DNA of 64,000 bases from Ulota crispa (Eukaryota > Streptophyta > Bryopsida > Orthotrichales > Orthotrichaceae), in assembly GCA_963920765.1 (NCBI GenBank), contig OY987249.1, positions 8,432,817 through 8,496,816 on the forward strand, read 5' to 3'. The notes beneath the pieces were generated by a model. The model had not been told where the DNA came from. It did not search any database and saw only the letters and a program-made list of their open reading frames with translations. Of this stretch, positions 1 through 11,180 are shown in pieces (within the stretch, counting starts at the first letter, position 1; every line of letters starts with the position of its first letter). The translations under genes and the position numbers were made by a program.

Positions 1-228
1 GAATTTTCTTTATAAAAAAATAGAATTAAATGTGTATCAAACCAAGTGATTTTTTGTTGGTTTTTTTCAAAATGATAAACTACAATCAAATTTTTTGATA
101 AGAAAAGACAACACTCTATTATCTTTTCTTATCAAAAACTTGATTGTTGTTTATCATTTTGGAAAACACCAACAAAAAATCACTTGGTTTGATACACATT
201 TAATTCTATTTTTTTTATAGAAAATTTC
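1..228. repeat. Long near-perfect palindrome
   Basis: The arm at about 1-105 is the reverse complement of the arm at about 123-228, with a spacer of under 20 bp. The arms share GTGTATCAAACCAAGTGATT and TTTTTGATAAGAAAAGA. This is a fold-back MITE-like structure. The left end may continue outside the window, so no target duplication can be judged. Confidence 0.85.
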
Positions 229-1548
229 CCAAAAACAATCAAGAATTGAACAATGCTATAAAAGAAGGGAGTGACAATATCAAGACCCTATCTATAAGGC
301 CAAGGTTTAATTCCTTTGCCCATGATTACAATATCAACTCTAATGATTTTTTAAGCAATAATGATTATTTGAAAATCAATGGAACACCCTTAAAATGGAC
401 GTGCATGTTTAAAGTGAAAGTTCGGCAATATATGAACTTGCTTATTAAACTTAATAGTAAATAATAGCTCAAGAAAGTATTCTTGTTCTTAAATAGAATA
501 TTAAGGAACAAGACTTATATGAAGGAGATGCACATCCATAGCAGCATAAAATGTGTCAACAAAGTGTGTTGTACCAATTTTTGCTCTAATAATACATATA
601 TTTTTAAATTGCATTTTTAAAACAAAAAAGAAGAGATTGTAATGAGTTCCAAAAAAATATCAAAATTTGCATCAATCTAAAGAAGGTTGAGATTCATAAA
701 CAAATTTGCAAGGTAAGGTTGTGTAGAACATAAGGTTAGGGTATCTAGAGTGCAAGAAAACTTTCAACACCAATATTCATGGTGTTGGATTTATTACAAA
801 AGTCACCTCTTTTGCAACTCATTACATTAAACCACTGTATACCAACTTCCAACCAAAATTTATTCACTAATTGTCTAAGAAAAACTAGTGTTTGGAGGAG
901 TTGTTGTCCTTGCCAAAAATTTCCTTTGGAAGGACAAAGAGAGTCCAAAGGTAAATCTAATGGTGAATCCAGGCACTAACTTTGCACCTCAAAATTCACA
1001 AAAAGAAAATTATTCCATGAGAAATGCAGTTTAGATATTTGTATTGAAAAACATGGAATCCATATTTTGCAGATATTGCATTAAGTCTTCTTCATAGATG
1101 GCAATCTAGAGAAAAGAAAACCCAATATGTCCAAAGAATTGAATCTCCGCTTTTCTCAACAAAGAATATATTTTGAAACTCCCTTTTATTTATTTATAGG
1201 GAGGGGGTGTGTTTTAATTTCTTACAACTTCTATGCTAGATGCTCTTACATAGGAATACCAATGAAAGGGCATCTCTACCCAACCTAAAAAACTTCACCC
1301 TTAGGAAACACAGTTTTTCTTGACTTCAATGTTGCCAAGTTATTTCCATCACTAGTCCAACTATAGATAAATTAATGTTCAACCACAAATTACTCTTCTT
1401 GTTAGCTAAAGCAAATAGGTTCTCCATCATTGATTCTTCAACTTATAGATTCTGGAAGAAAATGCAACATTTGAAGGAGTTGTCTTGCAAAGGAAGATTA
1501 CAATTTTTGTTGTGCCAAAACAAATGTTTTGACAAATCCACACTTGAA
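229..1548. other. AT-rich stretch, nothing recognised
   Basis: Only short open frames occur (under 75 codons) with no recognisable protein, no tandem repeat and no clear inverted-repeat ends. I see no gene. Confidence 0.5.
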
Positions 1549-1770
1549 TCCCTAAAGAATATTGTTGTATTGTATACAAATGGGATATTTGGGTAGAACA
1601 TGAATCCCGCTGAAATTGTAAATTTTAAGCCAAGTCGTTAGCATACTAGGGGTCAACTAGGATTTTTGGGGGATTCTTGATATTTTGCCATAAAGACATT
1701 TCTTCAAGTACTAAATGATCCTTGTATGAATACAATTAACCCTTTTGATATGCAACATCCTTTAGAGGTT
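1549..1770. mobile_element. F1 MITE, short form (degenerate)
   Basis: The ends read CCCTAAAGAATATTG and CAACATCCTTTAGAGG. The interior (GGGATATTTGGGTAG, then ATTTCTTCAAGTACTAAATG) is shared with 6069-6305 and 17986-18205, which makes a three-copy dispersed repeat. The 550 bp to its right, up to 2325, show no feature. Confidence 0.65.
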
Positions 1771-2325
1771 AATTGCTCCCGTTTCATCCAAAAATATCCT
1801 CAACCTATTTTTTCCCAAACGGGTGGCCATGCCCTAAGAATAAGTTTGCAGTTGCTTTCAAGTGGGTGAAGGTTCTAGTGCTCAAGTAAAATTGTAAGAA
1901 GTATGGTACTGAGCTGCTACTTGATTTGGGACGATCTATGGCCTCTTCCTGTTTTGTCATATTTGCAAGTTTTGTTAAATTGTAATGATCCCCCTCTAAA
2001 TTTTGTGTAATAAGTGCAAGACTGCAAGCCTACTACTCTCCAAAGGGTCAAAATCCAAACTGTTATAGCTTCATAAGCACTTGACTTAGAAGGTTTTGTA
2101 CGTGCTCTCCATAATTGTCCTCCTCTTTCGAGAATGCATTATTTATTTGTCCTCTTAATTATAGATATATTGGTTTTTTTCCTCTGAAATCATTTGTGTA
2201 TCAGCTCATTACTTGCAAACTCAATTCTGTATCGGTTTGAGTCCTCCAATATCAGATATTTATTGATTTGGGAATCTATAAAGTAGGACTCATCGTAGGA
2301 GGCTCAAATTCAGTTGGGGCATTTA

Positions 2326-2690
2326 GGGCGGTTTCACACTATGGTCAAAGGTTGAGAAGCTGTCAGTATGCATTAATCAAATTGCACAAAATCAAGAGTC
2401 CAATCGTTCAACCCTTCACACTAGAGGCTAAACTTCAAAGGTCATCATTCCCCATTTGTTTACATGGCAGCACTTTATCATCTAAGGTTGACAGCCTCTC
2501 AAAGGGAAGTTTGGGTTTAACAAAAATGGAGACCCAAACTATGGGCAAGAGGTCATCACTTTTAGTATTTATTGCTATCAATTTCAACATTTATTGTTTA
2601 TTTCCAGCAGATTTTCTTGCCCTCTCAGCAAAGTTTGGCCACTAAGTTTGATGGCCTCTTGACTTGGCCGGTCATAGTGTGAAGCCGCCC
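2326..2690. mobile_element. F6 MITE with TTA target duplication
   Basis: This 365-bp element has terminal inverted repeats GGGCGGTTTCACACTATG and CATAGTGTGAAGCCGCCC. It is flanked on both sides by TTA (2323-2325 and 2691-2693). A 3-bp TTA duplication with GGG ends fits PIF/Harbinger-type MITEs. The 125-codon frame inside it has no recognisable product. Confidence 0.85.
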
Positions 2691-2693
2691 TTA

Positions 2694-3272
2694 GAACCGC
2701 TCATGTAGAGGTGTCAAAAAATAGTGAGAAGAATTTCTTAAATGGGTCACATTTTTTATATTTAGAAATTGTTCTTGTGCATGCATTATTTTAGAGATTC
2801 AACAAAGTGATATGAGCTACTACTTAGTATGCTTATTGGTCATAATTGTGTTGAGTTTTATTTTTGAGTAGAATATAGATATACGTCATACTAAGATAAA
2901 TAAATAAATAAATAAGTGTTTATAATCATAATTGAACATCAAAATATGGAATGGGTGCTTGTACGCTTTAAAGGACTCATTTGAACATCCTCAATTTTGT
3001 AATGGTTGCTTTTTGAACTCACATGCTCTATTTACAAGCCGTTTGTGAATCATGAATATTACAACCTATGATAAAGAATAGCTACCTATGTGCCTTATGC
3101 TTTGATAAATTATAGTTAGTTCATACTAACTCATAAAAGTTCACTTTAAATGGTCATGGAACTATTTCTTCTTTGATTTGATACAAAGAATGTTTTTGAA
3201 TTGCTAGAATGGCCTAGTTTTTCCACAAATGTCCTCTTTCCTTGAGATACTTGATTCATGAGCCTCCTACCT
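2694..3272. mobile_element. F2 element, inverted relative to 6366-7316
   Basis: The right end CCTCCTACCT is followed by TA. The sequence is the reverse complement of 6366-6832 plus 7255-7316, sharing for example GGAATGGGTGCTTGTA and GACCAATAAGTA-type blocks. It is the uninterrupted version of a sequence that carries two later insertions at 6.8 and 7.3 kb. The stretch from 3275 to 4018 shows nothing further. Confidence 0.75.
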
Positions 3273-4020
3273 TAGAACTTATTTTCCTTGCGTTAGTTAG
3301 AGAGATTTGAACTTGGCATAGCCTTTCATTGTGAAGGTTGAGGATTGAATTGAGATTGACAATAGAAGGTTTGAGCAAACTTTGTACCTATAAATCTTTC
3401 TTTTTTTTATATATGAAAAATAAATCTTTACCCCTAATTGCTCCAAAGCTCAAACTCTAGATAATGAACAATGTTCTACACAATTATGTCAATTCCAATT
3501 ATTTCATCATTTGTCCAAAGTGCACAAGCAATTCCTTAATTTTGCGCTTGACCATGTACATTCTGCATTGGAATTATTTAGCATAAAAGAATGTGCTTTT
3601 TAAAGAAAATTGGAATTTTGGGAAATTCATGTTGTTTTTGCATCTAGTATTGTTTTTGCTTAGATGTCCAAAGTTATCAAATTTTTTTACACCTTTATTG
3701 TTTTTCCAACTATATAAAAATTAAATGCATGGTTATTAGACCAAGTGCAAATATACCAAATTTAATGTGATGCTTGCTCGAATGCTTGCATATTCAAAAC
3801 ATAACCTTCCATTGATAATCAATTCAATGACTATTCATACGGAGTGTTTGTTGAAAATGTAGCATATAATGATTACTAAGGGTAAGAAATGTTGAAAAAT
3901 TTAAGGTATAGTGCATAGTCGTTATCTCCTTTCCTTCAAACATTATCAAGGGTTGTAGTTATGGTCTTAACAACGTGACTACAAGGCCATTAGACATGAG
4001 AAAAAAATCCTTCTGTAATA

Positions 4021-4603
4021 CTCCCTTTGTTTATGAAAGAAACCCGGATTCATGCTTTTTATTCTGTTTCAAAAAGAAACCCGTGTTTGTCTATTGACTT
4101 GATTTTTGTAAAAATCAAAACCTATGCTTATTTTTAAAATAAAGTGAATTGCTTGGCATGTTTGATGATTTTTTTTTTAAGCATTTCATGCTCATCAATT
4201 GTTAATGTTAGCAATGCAAACTTGATTTAGTGATTTTTGTTTCCAAATTGTCCCTATTATTAAGCTAGAATCATCAATAGTATTGACATTAAGATTTGAT
4301 TTTTTGATAAATGGAACAACTTGGGCAACTAGGATAACTTATTTTTTACTTACAATTGCATTGACACACTTCATATCAATCATTTTTCTAACCATTTTTG
4401 ACAATATCAAAACACTTGAAATTTCAAAATTTTGGTACTAATTTTCTCTCCAATTTAAAAAACCTTAATTTTAAAAAAAACTAAAATTAGATTTGGAATG
4501 GTTTAAACCTAATATCCAATAATTTCCAATTACAATTAATTGTTAATATTCCTTAATTCCTCACAAATTCTCAAATACAGGTTTATTTCAAAAACAGAGG
4601 GAG
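4021..4603. mobile_element. Stowaway-like MITE
   Basis: The left end CTCCCTTTGTTTATGAAA and the right end TTTCAAAAACAGAGGGAG are inverted repeats of the classical Stowaway form. TA dinucleotides lie directly outside (4019-4020 and 4604-4605), as expected for Tc1/mariner-type insertion. It is 583 bp with no coding capacity. Confidence 0.88.
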
Positions 4604-4859
4604 TACTAATATCCCAACGAGTGCTTGAGGCCATTCTTGAAGCAAGATTGAATAAAAATTTGGTTTTAATACCCCAGGCAACTTTTAATTGTCTCAATTT
4701 CTAGTGCAAATCAGCCTTGCGTACAACAAGTTCTTAAGGCTGATTTATGGCCATATGGGGCTAAAATCTTGATTCAAACACCTCAAAATTTGATGGCTGC
4801 ATTTTCCAATGTAAATTGGCATACTTGCTTGGAACTATTCAAATTTTGAGAACATTTAA

Positions 4860-5789
4860 CCTCTAAAGGACAACAGCCACTTGAGAACTCGGGTAGGGTT
4901 GTATGGAGTCAATTTTTATTAGGTGTCCTCAAAATTATTACACAAGGTATAGATATGTATCTTCTAAGTGGAAATGTAATTTTTCCCCAATTGGATGCTG
5001 GTTCAAAAGTTATGTGCCCAATAGAAATTAGGCAACTTGGGCAATTTGGGCATTTTTGGAGAATCTCATGCTAAAACTCTCATCAACTTTTGAAATTTGG
5101 CAAGTATGTTACAAAAAAAACGTGGTGTACAATTGTCAAAAAAAATAAACTCTCACATCACATTTTGAAGGGAGTCAAACTTTGTTAACTATGTTTGGGC
5201 AGTTTCAAGAAAAAATATTTTCCTCTAACTTCAGGGCCTAGTATCTTTCAATCTATAAGTCCAAAGCTCTTGAATTGTTTTTCATATGTTTCAAATGTTT
5301 GTCTCTAATTTTTTACCATTCAAATTTCAAATAAAAGACTTCCTCATTGCACAAGAAATCATGAAAGAATGACTAATGTATTCCCAATTCACTAAACCTC
5401 CTTGCATTGAAGGATGATTTAGAACAAGCTAGATTGTATTTTTGCATTTGAAACTTTTCATGAGTGAACCTAACATCATATACTTGTGAATAGTCAAAAA
5501 GTTCAAATTTATGTAGAGCAAAAAATTTACTCTAGGAAGGATAAAAGTCTACTAACCTTATTTTGTAGGAATAAAAAAAGTAGTTTTTCTCACTTCAAAC
5601 ATTATAATCTTACAATCCACGTGGTCAAATGGGCTGAATTTTTTTTGCACACATTATTTTATCTGTTTTGCACACTTATGTATGGTTGAAATTGAGAAAA
5701 ATGGATTTCAATTTCAATTTTGAACAATGCACTAAAAGTTGGCAGTTTCTGAGATTTTTTCTCAAAAAACACCCTTGGTCCTTTAGGGG
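4860..5789. mobile_element. F1 MITE, long form
   Basis: TTAACCTCTAAAGGAC at the left and GGTCCTTTAGGGGTTAA at the right bound about 930 bp. That size matches 7317-8227, 47927-48849 and 54870-55783, and the same CACGTGG-containing internal block occurs near 5620. The flanks 4615-4850 and 5790-6060 share a further segment (GGGGCTAA, then ATCTTGAT), so the region is repeat inside repeat. Confidence 0.75.
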
Positions 5790-6068
5790 TTAAGCTAAGA
5801 TTTTAGTGGAAGCAATCCAACATTTTATTAACGCCTCACCACCAGTAACAAGTGCATGAGGTCGTTCTTGTGACCCTATGGGGCTAAGATCTTGATGCAA
5901 ACACCACTGAATTTGGTACCTTCCTGTAATAATTGTTTGAATTTGTTCATTTTTGAAAACCTTTTGAGCTGAAATTTGGTTTGAAACAACTGAAAGTATC
6001 ATTAACACCTCACTGCCCCCAATATCTCAATAAGAAAAAGGATATATTTTTTCCTTGCGGATTATTAA

Positions 6069-6305
6069 CCCCTAAAGATGTTGTTGTTTCGTATATGTTC
6101 CCCTATGTTGTATACAGACGGGTCACTTGGGTAGTACATGAATCTCATCGGACCTGTAAATTTCAAACTAATTCACAAACATATCAATGATCAGTTAGGA
6201 TTTTTTGGAGAATTTTTGACATTTGTTATAAAGCCAATTCTTCAAGTACTAAATGGTCCTCATATAATTATAACCAACATTTTTGTTAGACAAAATCCTT
6301 TAGGG
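6069..6305. mobile_element. F1 MITE, short form
   Basis: This 237-bp element has ends TTAACCCCTAAAGATG and AATCCTTTAGGGTTAA. Its interior matches 1549-1770 and 17986-18205. Confidence 0.75.
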
Positions 6306-6365
6306 TTAACCTCAATTTTTAGCCCAAGTAAATCAGCCTTTTAGTCTAACAAAGCAATTGTTTTA

Positions 6366-7316
6366 AGGTAGGAGGCTTGTAAATGGAGCAACTAAGGGAA
6401 AGTGCACTCTTGTGGAAGAATCAAAGCAACTTCGTAAAATGGAAATATTTTTGGTAGAAAGCCAAAGAAGAGAAAATTTTGTGATCATTTAATTTGAATT
6501 TTTTTGAGTTGGTATGAATTAACTACAATTTATCAAAGCAGAAAGTGCATAAGTAGCTATTCTTGATCATAGGTGGTAGCATTCATGATGCAAAGGCGGC
6601 TTGTAAATGGAGCACATGAGACCTAAAAGTAACTACAACAAAGTCAAGAATGCTTCAATAAGGCTCTTAAAGTGTACAAGCACCCATTCCATACTCTAAT
6701 ACTCAAATCATGATTGAGAACAAGTTTTTATTTTATTTTAGTATGGCATATATCTATATTTTATTGAAAGACAAATCTGAACACAATTATGACCAATAAG
6801 TACACTCAATAGTGACTCATGTCACTCTCTTAGAGCATTCTCAATCTAGTTGTAACAAAGGCATGGAAAAACCTCTACCGAGAGTTAATTTAGGCTTGAG
6901 TGAAAACTAGGGCTCTAATGCAACATGTACTTACAATTGTATTTTTCAAGGTTCCCCATGCAAGAGCCCCTCCCATGTACATTTGCACTCTTTGGAAAGT
7001 CCTAAATACCATTCCAACGTGTCTAATTCTCTAACCTTGATGCAATTTCAGATGTTTTTGACAAGAATCTCCTCACAGAAGCACTTTAAAAAGGCATTAA
7101 CAATTAAAAAGCAATGTTTAGTGAGTGCCATAACGTGTTTGCATTGGGAGTTGGTGAGTTGAGAAATGGCCCTGCCCTCCTCCTGCCCTACTGTCAGACC
7201 TAGTAAAACAACATGCAAGGATCTTTTGTTACAGCTAGATTGGAGATGCTCTTAAGTTTCTAAAATGGAGCATACACAAGTTCAATTTTTGAACATAGAA
7301 AATGTGACCCATTTAA
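6366..7316. mobile_element. F2 element carrying a nested F3 MITE
   Basis: It begins AGGTAGGAGGCTTGTAAATG after a TA at 6364-6365. Removing 6833-7251 leaves a sequence that aligns to the reverse complement of 2735-3272. The element is cut again at 7317 by an F1 element. Confidence 0.75.
6833..7251. mobile_element. F3 MITE nested in an F2 element
   Basis: The ends GAGCATTCTCAATCTAG and CTAGATTGGAGATGCTC are inverted repeats, 419 bp apart, flanked by TTA on both sides (6830-6832 and 7252-7254). The uninterrupted relative near 2.8 kb lacks this segment. Confidence 0.85.
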
Positions 7317-8227
7317 CCCCTAAAAGACCAAACCCCCTTTTTAGAAACATAGCAATTTTGGGCAAGTACTTGTGATTGGAGCTTTTCATATTAAGCTAAA
7401 ATTTTAAGATAATGTGGGGACCGGGTTTATCTTTCATATGCACTATAAACTTCATGACATTTGGAATTATGAGTACAAAATTATGGCCTAATATGTTGAT
7501 TTTATGTTTGTTGGGCAGCTTGGGTAGATTTTTAAAAATCACTTTTTTCAAAAACAAAAAATTTAAACTAGTTTAGGAAATTTATGTGAATGTAGGAGCT
7601 TTGAATCATTCCATTTAAATCAACAAGATGAAAGTTATGAGGATTTTTAGTTTGCGGGCAATTATGGATACTCTACTCCAAAATAAACTTTGAAGTCCTT
7701 TATATTACTCAATTTTCATCATTTCGGAAAAAAAAAGAGTCAAAGGATGTAAATTGTTTATTACAACATTATGACCATTGGGATTGGCATTTTCCATTTT
7801 CATAATTCAATTCTTAACAATTTAATGTTTTGAATCATTCTCTACTTTTTTTTACTTACTAATTTTTTTCCATATGTTATACAATTCCAAATGTTTTGAA
7901 ACATTTTTGACATGTACTTTACGTAGGTGGAATAAGGAATTTAGAGAAGTACCACCTACACATCATTTTTTCCTTAGGAATTTCACCTTTTGAAGGGTAC
8001 CTACCCAGTTTTTCACAAGACGTTTTTGAATATTCAAACCATTTTGTCTTCCAATCCACGTGGTGGAAAACTTTGAATTTTTTTTCCACATCTTCTAAAA
8101 CTATTCTTCTACAAGATCCTACAGTCACATATGCATGAAAACGTTTTTGTTTTCAAATTTGATTGATGCTCAAAAAATGGCAATTTTGGAGAGTTTTTGG
8201 TAAAAACTTTGCTTGGTCCTTTAGGAG
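7317..8227. mobile_element. F1 MITE, long form, nested
   Basis: It starts CCCCTAAAAGACC after TTAA and ends GGTCCTTTAGGAG before TTAA (911 bp). It is the inverted counterpart of 54870-55783. The empty site is visible near 2735-2745, where the relative reads straight through a single TTAA. Confidence 0.85.
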
Positions 8228-8239
8228 TTAAGAACCTAC

Positions 8240-8860
8240 ATGCATTGTTTCTGTGACCCCTATATGATACATTCAAAATGCCTGCTCCAAATTAGAGCCT
8301 TCTCCCTCCATCCCCACACTGCAACAGAAGCCGGTTTGCATCTGCACGGCTCTAAGACCGAGAAAACGTTGATGATGAGTCTTGCAGCCCACCCAAGGTT
8401 TGCCTACTCGTCAAGGACAAGGCTAACATATACAAAGAAAAAGGGAAAAAAAGAAAAAGAAGAAGGTACTGTCCCTGTTTGTCAGTCAAGCAAACTTGAT
8501 AAACACGGGCTGGTAATTACGGGGTAATTAATACAAAAAGTTAACCCAAAACCAAACCAGAGGAGAGAATGGGATGAAAAAAGAAAGAAAGCATAACACA
8601 TTTGTTCAGTGGCTTTTCCAGGACAAGGAGAGACACTGTAAATTTGTACCTGAACCTGTAACTCCAGGGGACATGAGGTACCGTCTGATGTGGACCCTTC
8701 ATGGGGGACGCACTGCACTCCAAGGCAATATTTTTGGAATCGCCAGCTCTTTGTTGTCCATATTCTATTGGGTAATAAATGGAGGGACCAACCCACGTTA
8801 GTGTAAATTTGTCAGAATTATCATCAACTAACTCCATTTTGTCAAAAAATAGATGTCATA
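8240..8860. other. GC-richer island of unknown origin
   Basis: This segment is visibly richer in GC than its flanks and has overlapping open frames on both strands (about 95-104 codons), including minus-strand frames over 8482-8837. None resembles a protein I know, and no splice structure is compelling. It could be a decayed gene, a noncoding transcript or an unclassified element. Confidence 0.4.
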
Positions 8861-9386
8861 CTACATTCCATGATTGAGTGAATTAATTAACTTACACGCA
8901 ATGAACAGGGAGTTTCAACCAAATAATAGTAAGTCAAGCAATTAAAATGTCAAAAAAACCAGTTGAAATTTGAATCAACCAAATAAATCTTAAAAAAATG
9001 GGTTGAAATTTGAATCAATTGAATAGAGATTAGCTTAATTTTTGGAGATTTTCTAATTATAATATAAGTGTAAAGGCAATATGTAGTGCATGCACTAGAA
9101 AAAAACTATTGAAAATGAGAAATGTAGGGATTTTGCCAAGGAAGCTCAAAATCTCCCCTAAAACTGCTTGCACCTAGCAATGGAGTTCCTGTATTGCATG
9201 TATGGTAGGCATTGAGTTATGAGGTGATAAAGTTATATTTGCATATAAGTTTGCAAGAAACATGTTGCACTCCGCTTTAGGTGGATATGATGATGCACAA
9301 AATATATTCATCTCATCCCCACCAAAATTTTCATTGTATTTTGGACAGATGGATTCATTTTAAAGTTGGAAATGATCCAATCCTTA

Positions 9387-10110
9387 GAGCATCTCCAACG
9401 CTGCTGGCCACAATTGATGCTCTAAAAGCTCACTTTTATTTTGGAAGGGCCCTCAAAATTCTCTTTCCCACCCATCCTTTAATTTTTGACAAATTTTTGT
9501 CTAAACACTACATGAAAATCATAGTCAAATCTACAGAAAGTTGATAAAAAATAGTGACCTAATCTACAGTATCTGTAAATTAGGTCACTATTTTTTGTAA
9601 TATTTCTATAGATTTAACTATAGTTTTCTTGAGGTTAAATTTTACCTCAATTTGTCATTGACTACCACAACATTAGAAAAATTAGGTGAAAGAACGGATG
9701 AAATTTTTCAAATTCTTGCTCAAACAAACACCAAGTTTGCTAGAGTTTGCACAATGGTTACCTATTTTAGTAGATTTTATGAGTGAACATGCACATGTTA
9801 ATTCTATCCAATTTTTCCTTGCCTACTTGTATTGTTGAGTGCATGTTGCTCTACTTTTGGTAAAGTGTAATTTAAAGGTTGGCATGCTCCCACCCTTACT
9901 CACCAAATGTGTCCCATAAAGATTCAATCAAGCAATCACCAAGTGGAATATAGAATAAAGTTCCTTAAACTTAAGGTGAATAGTGTTTTGAAGGACCATT
10001 GCTTGACATCCTTAGACTGAATGCCATTAGAATATTTTGTTGCGTCTAGAGCACTTCTCATTCATGTATAGCAACTATTAGACCTTTAGTGCATAATGGT
10101 GGAGATGCTC
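9387..10110. mobile_element. F3 MITE (724 bp) with internal hairpin
   Basis: The left end GAGCATCTCCAACG and right end GGTGGAGATGCTC are inverted repeats, with TTA on the left and TCA on the right. Inside, 9546-9597 is a near-perfect hairpin (AAAATAGTGACCTAAT against ATTAGGTCACTATTTT). The AT-rich 8861-9386 to its left contains only a short direct repeat (GTTGAAATTTGAATCAA, twice) near 8960-9020. Confidence 0.8.
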
Positions 10111-10469
10111 TCAAAACTTGTCTTCAAAGTTTACCATTTTAGAACCTCTCTTTACTACAATAAAATGCAAAACTTTTAGCTCTACTCTTCACAAAATGCA
10201 TGAAGATTAATTTGGGATTTTTTTATTTTTTACTAAGTCATTTAAAGCCCTTTCTACTTTCAAGGAAAACCAACCACGTAGCAAAATTTGGATTGTTATC
10301 TATCTATAGAAATCCAACAATGGAAGCTCCATTTGAAGTTTCAAAGAGAAAGTAAAAAGCATGCATGCCACTTTTCACAAACCAAATAACCTTTGATTAA
10401 AGCACTTCAAAGACGATTCTTAGGTTTTTTCACCTCCTTCCATCCACATATGATGTTCTCTATTCTTAA

Positions 10470-10709
10470 CCCCTGAGCCCCCAAGGGGCCAAAATATGGC
10501 CTCTCGGTTTTGAAAATTTTCCTTGTTTGACCATTATAATCTTTTCAATGGTACGGTGAAATGACATGTCCTTTTCCTTGGAGCTCCAAGCCTATGTTCC
10601 TTACCAATTGGTACAACCAATTTTTGTGAATTTCTTTTAGGTGATAGTTTGATTGGAATGAGTTCCAAAGGGTTTGAATTTTAGTGAACTTGTATTGGGC
10701 GCTCAGGGG
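10470..10709. mobile_element. F1 MITE, short form
   Basis: This 240-bp element has ends CCCCTGAGC and GCTCAGGGG inside TTAA on both sides (10466-10469 and 10710-10713). The neighbouring 10114-10465 and 10714-10847 contain nothing recognised. Confidence 0.75.
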
Positions 10710-10856
10710 TTAAACTTGGCCAAGCCCCTTTTAATTTCTATAGATCACACGGTTTGTGGTTTATCTTTACCATTTTGGGCCCACTTACTAATTCCACATC
10801 CAAATCTAATTAGTTTCATTAGATGCCAAGTTCAAAAGTGAGACTAATATTTTCAA

Positions 10857-11171
10857 GGGAAAATTTGATGGATATTCTTGAAGTTTACAATATTTATATG
10901 GGTATTCTTGTTTTTTCAAAATTTGCACAAATCCCCTTGGATCATAAATTTTAGGCATTTATTTTATTGCGCATGTCACTTCTTTTTTTCTTTCTACATG
11001 CCTTACTTCTTTTTTGTTCCATTGCACTCCCTTCTTCAACATTGGTCATGAAGGAAATGATGAGCACAACATCTAAATGCTTGAAAATTATGGTATTTGT
11101 GCAATTTCTAAAAAATCAGGGTATCTACACAAATATTGCAAACTTCGGGGGTATCACCATCAAATTTTCTT
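10857..11171. mobile_element. F4 Mutator-like MITE, 9-bp duplication
   Basis: The ends GGGAAAATTTGATGGATA and CACCATCAAATTTTCTT are inverted repeats. A perfect 9-bp direct duplication, TATTTTCAA, flanks it (10848-10856 and 11172-11180). The length is 315 bp. Confidence 0.88.
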
Positions 11172-11180
11172 TATTTTCAA

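Noticed and set aside
2268..2645. 125-codon plus-strand frame
   Set aside because: It lies mostly within an F6 MITE and crosses its terminal inverted repeat and target duplication.
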